From positions 1 through 59,910 of the forward strand of contig CALUOX010000002.1 of assembly GCA_944322375.1 (NCBI GenBank): a stretch of 59,910 nucleotides of DNA. The letters are read 5' to 3'. Positions 27,963 to 34,392 of this stretch are shown piece by piece. Positions within the stretch are counted from its first letter, which is position 1. Each line of letters opens with the position of its first letter. The stretch is from an uncultured Alistipes sp. (lineage in GTDB: Bacteria; Bacteroidota; Bacteroidia; Bacteroidales; Rikenellaceae). The notes under the pieces are model-generated. The model was not told the DNA's origin. It saw only the letters and a list, made by a program, of their open reading frames with translations, and ran no database searches. The translations under genes were made by a program, and so were the position numbers.

Positions 27963-28537
27963 TCTACCTGCAACTCTTCATCAGCTATCTGAAAATCGGA
28001 TTTTTCGGATTCGGCGGCGGTTACGCCATGCTCTCGCTCATCCAGAACGAGGTGGTCGTACAACATGCCTGGATGACCAATACGACCTTTACGGACATCG
28101 TAGCCGTCTCGCAGATGACCCCCGGCCCGATCGCCATCAATTCGGCCACCTATGTGGGCTACACGGTCGGCGCACAGGGAGGACTCGGCTGCTGGGGCGG
28201 CATCCTGGGATCGATCATCGCCACCTTTGCGGTCTGCCTGCCGTCGCTGACGGTCATGCTGCTGCTCACACGGTTCTTCCTCAAGTTGAAAGGCAACCGC
28301 TATATCGAAGGAGCAATGGCCGGCATGAAGCCCATCGTCATCGGGATGATCGGTGCGGCAGCCCTGCTGCTGATCTTCCCGTCATCGGACGAAGGCGCCA
28401 GCTTCATCGACGGCTGGAGCTGGCTGCTCTTCGGATTGTGCGTGCTCGGATCGCTGCGCAAATGGAACCCGATCCTGCTGATCGTACTGTCGGCCGTCGC
28501 GGGCATCGCCATCTACTACGTCCCGACGGTGGTCTGA
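27959..28537 (+). CDS. chromate transporter, short-chain subunit 2
   Basis: A 192-residue second half: FFGFGGGYAMLSLIQNEV and QMTPGPIAINSATYVGY, followed by helices to the C-terminus. The ATG at 27959 overlaps the previous stop (ATGA), so translation is coupled and 1:1 assembly is likely. A longer frame starting at 27869 is rejected, because its first 30 residues are Arg/His-rich and lie entirely inside subunit 1. Confidence 0.9.
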   Translation: MIYLQLFISYLKIGFFGFGGGYAMLSLIQNEVVVQHAWMTNTTFTDIVAVSQMTPGPIAINSATYVGYTVGAQGGLGCWGGILGSIIATFAVCLPSLTVMLLLTRFFLKLKGNRYIEGAMAGMKPIVIGMIGAAALLLIFPSSDEGASFIDGWSWLLFGLCVLGSLRKWNPILLIVLSAVAGIAIYYVPTVV

Positions 28538-28553
28538 ATCCGAGGAAGGGGCC

Positions 28554-28841
28554 TTACATGGCGATAAACACGCCTCCAGCCAGCAACATCAGTACGAAGA
28601 CAACCAGGAAGAGCAGCCCGAGAACCCCCAGCAGCGTTCCAATGCAACCCAGTCCGCGGTCGGCGCCGGCCGGCAGCGGATCGGAGACCAGCGTAATGAT
28701 CAGGCCGACAAGCGGTGTAAAGAACAGACTGGCCAGGAAAGCCCAACCGAACCCGATGCGGCGTTTGCTGCCGATCAACCCCACGAGTACCGAGAGGAAG
28801 CAGCCCGACATGAGGCCGAAAAGAAGAGCAAGAAAAGACAT
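28554..28841 (-). CDS. small membrane protein of unknown function
   Basis: A 95-residue protein with three hydrophobic segments: about residues 1-22, 33-50 and 65-90. A conserved-looking GSKRRIGFGWAFLASLFFTP stretch sits between the first two. It is Gly/Leu-rich and has no catalytic signature. The ATG at 28841 begins the first helix; an upstream alternative adds 13 polar residues. It follows the methyltransferase gene on the minus strand after about 80 bases. Confidence 0.6.
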   Translation of the reverse strand: MSFLALLFGLMSGCFLSVLVGLIGSKRRIGFGWAFLASLFFTPLVGLIITLVSDPLPAGADRGLGCIGTLLGVLGLLFLVVFVLMLLAGGVFIAM

Positions 28842-28919
28842 AAGACGATTCTTTTGATAGTTGAAGGGCCGACACGTCAACCGGCGGCATCCGCCGGATA
28901 CGACCGCCTTTCGAAAAGA

Positions 28920-29807
28920 TTATCTGACTGAACGGTAATAGATTCCTAACGGCAGCTGTTTGCCGAAGGGATCCTCGAAATAGAGTTCGCCGCAGGCCTC
29001 GTGTGCCGGAATGCCGAAAGCCTGCCGCATGGCCGTCCGGGCAAGGAGTGCGGAGAGCCCCATCGAATAGAGATTGAGCACCACAAACGCTCCCGCAGCC
29101 GGCACAAGCAGCCGGGCGCAACAGTCGAGCATCTCACCGATGTGCTCTTCCAGAATCCACTTTTCGCCGGCGGCGCCGCGCCCGTAGGCCGGAGGATCGA
29201 GGATGATTCCGTCGTAACGGTTTCCGCGCCGCACTTCGCGCCGCACGAACTTGAGTGCATCCTCTACGATCCAGCGCACTCCGTCCAGCCCGCTCAGCTC
29301 CATGTTCTCACGGGCCCACGTCACAACGGGCTTTACCGAATCGACATGCGTCACCTCCGCTCCGGCACCACGCGCCGTGAGCGTCGCCCCGCCCGTATAG
29401 GCAAAAAGATTCAGCACGCGCGGCGCGGGGCCCTTTCCTGCCAGTGACCGGCAGCGATCGTAGATAAAGTCCCAGTTCGCGGCCTGTTCGGGGAAGATCC
29501 CGACATGCTTGAACGACGTAAGTCCCAGCCGCATCTGCAGATGCAGCCCTTCGTGCTCATACCGTATCGTCCAGCGATCGGGCGTGCGGGGCCGGAGCCG
29601 CCACACGCCGCGCTCGTCGCTGCGGGCATCGCGCAGAAATGCGGCATCGGCACGGTGCTGCCACTCCTCCTCACTGAGCGACGGCCGCCAGATGGCCTGC
29701 GGCTCCGGACGACGGGTGACATAAGGGCCGAAACGTTCGAGTTTCTCGAAGTTGCCGGAGTCCAAAAGTTCATAGTCGGCAAAACGGGGTGTAAGCGATT
29801 CGTTCAT
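28920..29807 (-). CDS. class I SAM-dependent methyltransferase (RlmI-like)
   Basis: A 295-residue protein with a Rossmann-fold methyltransferase domain. NLFAYTGGATLTARGAGA (about 133-150) is SAM motif I, HVDSVKPVVTWARENMELSG the post-I region and LDPPAYGRG the motif IV active-site loop. The NLFAYTGG and DPPAYGRG signatures match RlmI/RlmK-type 23S rRNA methyltransferases, but the N-terminal PUA domain of RlmI is absent and the upstream part (1-125) is unlike it. RNA is the probable substrate; the position is unknown. It is 9 bases downstream of the U32 gene in the same transcript. Confidence 0.82.
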   Translation of the reverse strand: MNESLTPRFADYELLDSGNFEKLERFGPYVTRRPEPQAIWRPSLSEEEWQHRADAAFLRDARSDERGVWRLRPRTPDRWTIRYEHEGLHLQMRLGLTSFKHVGIFPEQAANWDFIYDRCRSLAGKGPAPRVLNLFAYTGGATLTARGAGAEVTHVDSVKPVVTWARENMELSGLDGVRWIVEDALKFVRREVRRGNRYDGIILDPPAYGRGAAGEKWILEEHIGEMLDCCARLLVPAAGAFVVLNLYSMGLSALLARTAMRQAFGIPAHEACGELYFEDPFGKQLPLGIYYRSVR

Positions 29808-29816
29808 ATCTCGGAA

Positions 29817-31619
29817 TTAACGTTCATCGATCAGTTTCATTTCACAGCGCGCACAGTCGAACTGCAGACGGTAGCGCCGCGAACCGTGCACCAGATAAAG
29901 TTCCTCGCGCAACGACGTACCCTCGCGCAGACAGGCACCGATCTCGCGCCGGATACAGTAGGCCGTGCGCATCACGCAACGGCCGGACATCGTCGGCGAA
30001 AGGTCCAGACCGCGTTCGATCCGCTCCACCCCGTGATCACGGTAAAAACGTTCGGCCAAATGGTTCGTGACATTTCCATCGCCGGCAAGTTCCCGCGCCG
30101 GAAACCGCGCTTCGGGATCTTCGGACAGAATCCGGTGCGGGAAAGATCGTCCGATGCGTTGCCTCCGCAACGCCTCCAATGCTTCGCGACGGAGTTCACC
30201 CACAAGTGACAAGGGGACGAAACGTTCCCCTCCCGTCACCTCGACACTCCGTACGACAAACGGCGTATCGCCGCTTCGCGCCACCTGCGTCCGCAAGGCC
30301 CCGGTCGTCCGTTCGGGATCACGGGCCGTCTCGAACATCCCCGCTCGGGAAGCTTCGGCCGACAAGCCCTCACAATCGACATATCGGAGCGTCACCCGCT
30401 CTCCGGTAATCTCCAACCGGGCATCCACCCCAATGACACGCCGCATGCGGCTGTGTTCGAGCTGTTGCCGAAAGCGGTTGTCGAAATTGCGGTAGATCTC
30501 CGCCCCCGGACGGAACGTGTCGAGCATGCGGTTGGGGGTCACCCGTCGTCCCGCGACCGAATTGACGTTCGTACCATCGTTGCCGGCACAGATTCCATCG
30601 CCTGCGGCAAGCGCCGCATCACGATCAAGGAGGAAACTTCCTCCTTCGCAACGCACGATCCGCCCCACAAAGGCACCGACGGATTTCGGCGTATCGAACG
30701 ATGCCACACCGGCCCGACGGCCGTCAAAGAAGTACTCCGATTCGCCGCGCGTGAAACTCTTCGACGGATCGGGGGTAAAATCCAGCTGCGTCTCTCCCAC
30801 CGACGAACGGCAGCAGTCGCCGCGCCCGGCGATCACTTGATCGAGCTGCTGCCGATAGTAGGCCACCACGTTGCGGATATAGCCTTCGTCCTTGAGCCGG
30901 CCCTCGATCTTGAAGGAGGTTACACCGGCCTCGACCAGATCGGCCAGACGATGCGAGAGATTCAGATCCCGCACCGAAAGCAGATGCTTTCCCCGCACGA
31001 TGCAACGCCCCGACGCTCCGACCAGATCGTAGGTCAGCCGGCACGGCTGGCTGCACTCTCCGCGGTTTCCGCTGCGCGACGACATCGAACGCGACAGATA
31101 GCACTGCCCGCTGTACCCTACGCAGATCGCACCATGCACGAAACACTCCACATCGGCCGACGTCGCGCGACAGACGGCCCGTATTTCATCGAGCGACAGC
31201 GCCCGTTCGAGAATCACGCGGGCGAAACCGCACTGCGACAGAAAGCGTGCCATTTCGGGGGTACGGATCGCCGTCTGGGTCGAGGCATGGAGTTCGACGG
31301 GCAGATTCATGCGCCGCAGAGCCATGTCCTGCACGATCAGCGCATCGACGCCGGCAGCGATCAGGTCACGGGCCTGCCGTTCGGCCGCCTCCAGCTCTTC
31401 ATCGTAAAGCAGCGTGTTGAGCGTGGCATGGACACGCACACCATACAGATGGGCATACTCCACCACACGACGGATCTCCTCAACCGTATTTCCGGCCGCG
31501 TGACGCGCGCCGAAACGTGCGCCGCCGATATAGACAGCATCGGCACCCGCATCCACGGCAGCAACAGCCGCCGCATAATCGCGTGCGGGAGCCAGCAATT
31601 CGAGTCGTTTCAATGTCAT
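29817..31619 (-). CDS. U32 family protein, RlhA/YdcP-like
   Basis: A 600-residue protein whose N-terminal half is the U32 TIM-barrel (LELLAPARDYAAAV at residue 4, DAVYIGGARFGAR, then the U32 signature ECFVHGAICVGYSGQC followed by GNRGECSQPCR with the four cysteines that bind Fe-S). The C-terminal half matches the DUF3656-type extension of E. coli RlhA, which hydroxylates C2501 of 23S rRNA with prephenate. That makes RNA hydroxylation more likely than proteolysis here. The ATG at 31619 is chosen because the U32 domain begins four residues later. The only promoter in sight is in the 86-bp repeat at 31673-31704. Confidence 0.85.
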   Translation of the reverse strand: MTLKRLELLAPARDYAAAVAAVDAGADAVYIGGARFGARHAAGNTVEEIRRVVEYAHLYGVRVHATLNTLLYDEELEAAERQARDLIAAGVDALIVQDMALRRMNLPVELHASTQTAIRTPEMARFLSQCGFARVILERALSLDEIRAVCRATSADVECFVHGAICVGYSGQCYLSRSMSSRSGNRGECSQPCRLTYDLVGASGRCIVRGKHLLSVRDLNLSHRLADLVEAGVTSFKIEGRLKDEGYIRNVVAYYRQQLDQVIAGRGDCCRSSVGETQLDFTPDPSKSFTRGESEYFFDGRRAGVASFDTPKSVGAFVGRIVRCEGGSFLLDRDAALAAGDGICAGNDGTNVNSVAGRRVTPNRMLDTFRPGAEIYRNFDNRFRQQLEHSRMRRVIGVDARLEITGERVTLRYVDCEGLSAEASRAGMFETARDPERTTGALRTQVARSGDTPFVVRSVEVTGGERFVPLSLVGELRREALEALRRQRIGRSFPHRILSEDPEARFPARELAGDGNVTNHLAERFYRDHGVERIERGLDLSPTMSGRCVMRTAYCIRREIGACLREGTSLREELYLVHGSRRYRLQFDCARCEMKLIDER

Positions 31620-31672
31620 TGTCTCAACTTCATTCGACGGATTTCTCTCGATAAAAGGAGCATCCGTCATGG

Positions 31673-31704
31673 CAAAGATACGGAAAGTCGAGGGCAGAGA
31701 CAAA
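31673..31704 (-). promoter_or_regulatory. repeat-borne promoter of the U32 gene
   Basis: On the minus strand TTTG (31704-31701), exactly 20 bases, then TATCTTTG (31680-31673): full Bacteroidota consensus. Immediately upstream is the 17-base palindrome TGAAAACTGCGTTTTCA (plus-strand coordinates 31705-31721). The start of transcription would be near 31666, about 47 bases before the ATG. Confidence 0.75.
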
Positions 31705-31844
31705 TGAAAACGCAGTTTTCAATTTGGCTGTGTCGGGACGGAGGATCTTCGGCGAAGCCAAAGTATCGGAAAGCCGGGCGCTGCGGCAAATGCAAACATG
31801 CCCCCGGACCAAATCGAACAGCAAAGTCCCTTCAAGAAGCTCCC
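31673..31844 (-). repeat. 86-bp promoter repeat family, two copies (U32 locus)
   Basis: The copy next to the gene (31673-31758) is intact. A second copy (31759 to about 31844) lies exactly 86 bases further out and keeps the TTTG-N20 spacing, but its -7 box reads ATACTTTG and its palindrome is lost. Members of the same family occur at 39412-39826 and 56093-56215, always in the same orientation relative to the gene they precede. Confidence 0.8.
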
Positions 31845-32071
31845 CAAAAATCAAGAAGCCCCCCCCAGGCAGCAACCGGCAACCGCCGCCCGCCACCCGA
31901 AGACAATCCCGACAGAAGAGTTCTCCGGCTGCCGACAGGCTGTCCGACCGCACGAAATACCTGCCGACGGCTCCGTATCGGAAGATTTTTCAAATGTTTG
32001 GCCCTTTCCGGCTCCGCATTGTCTATAATTTTATAACTTTGCAGTTCGGAAACGATTAAACACGAAATACA
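31845..32071. other. leader region of serS
   Basis: No gene is seen. TAACTTTG at 32034-32041 matches the -7 box about 30 bases before the serS ATG, but no TTG was found at the right distance, so the promoter call is weak. The rest is A- and C-rich sequence without recognised signals. Confidence 0.5.
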
Positions 32072-33343
32072 ATGCTTACACTCAAACAACTTCGCGACGA
32101 CAAGGAGCTGGCGATCCGCCGGCTGGCCAAGAAGGGCGTTGACGCACGCCCCGTCATCGAACGCATCGAAGCGTTGGACGACCGTCGCAAAGCGCTCCAG
32201 CAGGAGCTCGACAACTGCCTTGCGGAGCAGAACAAGGCCGCCAAGATGATCGGCGCACTGATGGGCCAGGGCAAACGCGACGAGGCCGAGTCCAAAAAGG
32301 CCGAAGTGACGGCACTCAAGGAGAAGTCCGCAAAACTGTCCGCCGAGATGAAAGAGACGGCCGATGCGCTGCAGGCCGAAATCGTCCTGTTGCCGAACTT
32401 CCCGGCCGACATCGTTCCCGAAGGCAAGACCGCAGCGGACAATCTGGTCGTAAAGCTCGTCGAGAGCTACACGAAACTGCCGGAGAATCCCCTGCCCCAC
32501 TGGGAGCTGGCCAAGAAATACGATATCATCGACTTCGATCTGGGTGTCAAGCTTACGGGCGCCGGATTCCCCGTTTACAAGGGCAAGGGCGCACGGTTGC
32601 AGCGCGCGCTGATCAACTACTTCCTCGACTACAACACGAAAGCCGGTTATCTGGAGGTCGAGCCGCCGGTCATGGTCAACGAAGCATCGGGCTTCGGTAC
32701 GGGTCAGCTGCCCGACAAGGAGGGACAGATGTACCATGCAACGGTGGACAACTTCTACCTCGTACCTACGGCCGAGGTTCCCGTTACGAACATCTTCCGC
32801 GACATGATCCTCGACGAAAAGGACTTCCCGGTCAAGATGACGGCCTATACCCCCTGTTTCCGTCGTGAAGCGGGCTCCTACGGCAAGGATGTCCGCGGTC
32901 TGAACCGTCTGCACCAGTTCGACAAGGTGGAGATCGTGCGGCTGTCGCTGCCCGAGCACTCCTATGAGGCGCTCGACGACATGGTTGCCCATGTCGAGGG
33001 TTTGGTGAAGTCGCTCGGACTGCCCTACCGTATCCTGCGGCTGTGCGGCGGCGACATGTCGTTCACCTCGGCGCTGACCTACGACTTCGAGGTCTATTCC
33101 GAGGCACAGAAACGCTGGCTGGAGGTTTCGTCCGTCTCGAACTTCGAATCGTTCCAGGCCAACCGGCTGAAGCTCCGTTACCGCGATGCAAACAAGAAGA
33201 TCCAGCTGGCACACACGCTCAACGGCTCGTCGCTGGCACTTCCGCGCATCGTCGCCGCCCTGCTGGAGGATTTCCAGACACCCGAAGGAATCCGCATTCC
33301 GGAGGTTCTGGTACCCTACACGGGATTTGATATTATCGATTAA
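32072..33343 (+). CDS. serS: seryl-tRNA synthetase
   Basis: A 423-residue class II synthetase. The N-terminal coiled-coil arm (about residues 25-105, KALQQELDNCLAEQNKAAKM) grips the long variable arm of tRNA-Ser. The catalytic core shows class II motif 2 (PCFRREAGSYGKDVRGL) and motif 3 (SSLALPRIVAALLEDFQ). The length is normal. It is preceded by a weak TAACTTTG -7 box. The promoter of the next gene (ferredoxin) lies inside its last codons. Confidence 0.97.
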   Translation: MLTLKQLRDDKELAIRRLAKKGVDARPVIERIEALDDRRKALQQELDNCLAEQNKAAKMIGALMGQGKRDEAESKKAEVTALKEKSAKLSAEMKETADALQAEIVLLPNFPADIVPEGKTAADNLVVKLVESYTKLPENPLPHWELAKKYDIIDFDLGVKLTGAGFPVYKGKGARLQRALINYFLDYNTKAGYLEVEPPVMVNEASGFGTGQLPDKEGQMYHATVDNFYLVPTAEVPVTNIFRDMILDEKDFPVKMTAYTPCFRREAGSYGKDVRGLNRLHQFDKVEIVRLSLPEHSYEALDDMVAHVEGLVKSLGLPYRILRLCGGDMSFTSALTYDFEVYSEAQKRWLEVSSVSNFESFQANRLKLRYRDANKKIQLAHTLNGSSLALPRIVAALLEDFQTPEGIRIPEVLVPYTGFDIID

Positions 33344-33356
33344 ATCGCTATCTTTG
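33326..33356 (+). promoter_or_regulatory. ferredoxin promoter overlapping the end of serS
   Basis: TTTG (33326-33329), a 19-base spacer, then TATCTTTG (33349-33356). The -33 element lies within serS coding sequence. The predicted start near 33363 leaves a leader of about 24 bases, so the ferredoxin gene can be transcribed on its own. Confidence 0.8.
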
Positions 33357-33386
33357 CCGATACACTTAACACAAAACAATAAAACA

Positions 33387-33557
33387 ATGGCTTACAAAAT
33401 TTCCGATTCGTGCGTTGCATGCGGAACGTGCATCGACGAATGCCCGGTAGAGGCGATCTCGGCCGGAGATATCTATGTGATCGATCCGTCGAAATGCATC
33501 GACTGCGGCACCTGCGCAAGCGTATGCCCCAGCGAAGCGATCGCTCCCGCGGAATAA
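33387..33557 (+). CDS. 2[4Fe-4S] ferredoxin
   Basis: A 56-residue bacterial ferredoxin with two complete cluster motifs, CVACGTCIDECP (about residues 9-20) and CIDCGTCASVCP (about 38-49). Each second half-motif ends in Pro, as is usual in clostridial-type ferredoxins. It carries low-potential electrons in anaerobic metabolism, for example for pyruvate:ferredoxin oxidoreductase. The gene is monocistronic, with its own promoter and terminator. Confidence 0.95.
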   Translation: MAYKISDSCVACGTCIDECPVEAISAGDIYVIDPSKCIDCGTCASVCPSEAIAPAE

Positions 33558-33579
33558 CACGGTTTTGCGGAACATCCGA

Positions 33580-33616
33580 TTCGCCCTGCATCAACCGATG
33601 CGGGGCGAACTTTTTT
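33580..33616 (+). terminator. ferredoxin terminator
   Basis: TTCGCCCTGCATC and GATGCGGGGCGAA pair around AACC, followed by a T-run after one C. Confidence 0.9.
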
Positions 33617-33763
33617 CCGACACCCCATTGAATCGGCAGGAGGCCTGCTACGGTCCAATACCTGCAACTCCACCCCGTCGCAGACCGACAACCGGAGAGG
33701 GCGCTCTTTGTGACAAATCCGACTCGGGGCCCGTCAGGGGAGTAATTCTCCCGACCATCCCCG

Positions 33764-34311
33764 GATGGCGCCTCCGCCTGCAGCATGCCGTTGCGGCGGT
33801 TTGTTATCCAACCGTTCGGACATTCGACCTCTCTTTGTACGCGCCTTCGGATCCGGAGAAGCTGCACCTGCAGATGCACAATTTCCGTTCGGTCTCCGCG
33901 CGCAGGCGGGACAAGCCAACCAACGGGATCCCGACGGGATGAGACCAGGAGATGGCGCCCCTCCAGCAGCATGCCGTTGCGGCGGTTTATTATCCAACCG
34001 TTCGGACATTCGGCCTCTCTTTGTACACGCCTTCGGATCCGGAGAAGCTGCACCTGCAGATGCTCAGCTTCCGTTCGGCCTCCGCGCGCAAGCGGGACGA
34101 GTCAACCAACGGGATCCAGACGGGATGAGACCAGGAGATGGCGCCTCCGCCTGCAGCATGCCGTTGCGGCGGTTTGTTATCCAACCGTTCGGACATTCGA
34201 CCTCTCTTTGTACGCGCCTTCGGATCCGGAGAAGCTGCACCTGCAGATGCTCAACTTCCGTTCGGTCTCCGCGCACAAGCGGGACAAGCCAACCAACCGG
34301 ATCCCGACGAA
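33764..34311. repeat. three tandem copies of a 186-187-bp repeat
   Basis: The segment starting at the ATGGCGCC motif occurs at 33765, 33952 and 34138; the internal ATGCCGTTGCGGCGG occurs at 33785, 33971 and 34158. The copies differ by scattered substitutions and one indel. The array fills the convergent gap between the ferredoxin and M16 terminators and contains no supported gene. Because 186 is a multiple of 3, several frames on both strands stay open through it; the resulting peptides are Arg/Pro-rich and implausible. Confidence 0.85.
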
Positions 34312-34328
34312 CTGAAGGTCCTGAAACG

Positions 34329-34367
34329 AACGGGGAGGTTCGACGATTGTCGAACCTCCCCGTTTTA
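34329..34367 (-). terminator. terminator of the M16 peptidase gene
   Basis: ACGGGGAGGTTCGAC and GTCGAACCTCCCCGT form a perfect stem around GATT, 26 bases past the M16 stop. T-residues follow on both strands, so it may act in both directions. Confidence 0.8.
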
Positions 34368-34392
34368 CGGCATCAGCCTCCGAAAATCCGGA

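Noticed and set aside
28300..28512. Short frame opposite the second chromate-transporter gene
   Set aside because: Shadow of a coupled, motif-bearing gene.
31630..31953. 107-codon minus-strand frame upstream of the U32 gene
   Set aside because: It is the translation of the 86-bp repeat and its surroundings, with no recognisable domain.
33764..34311. Possible CRISPR array or repeat-protein gene
   Set aside because: Units are directly adjacent without unique spacers and no cas genes are near. Frames through the array give Arg/Pro-rich text that changes with small indels.
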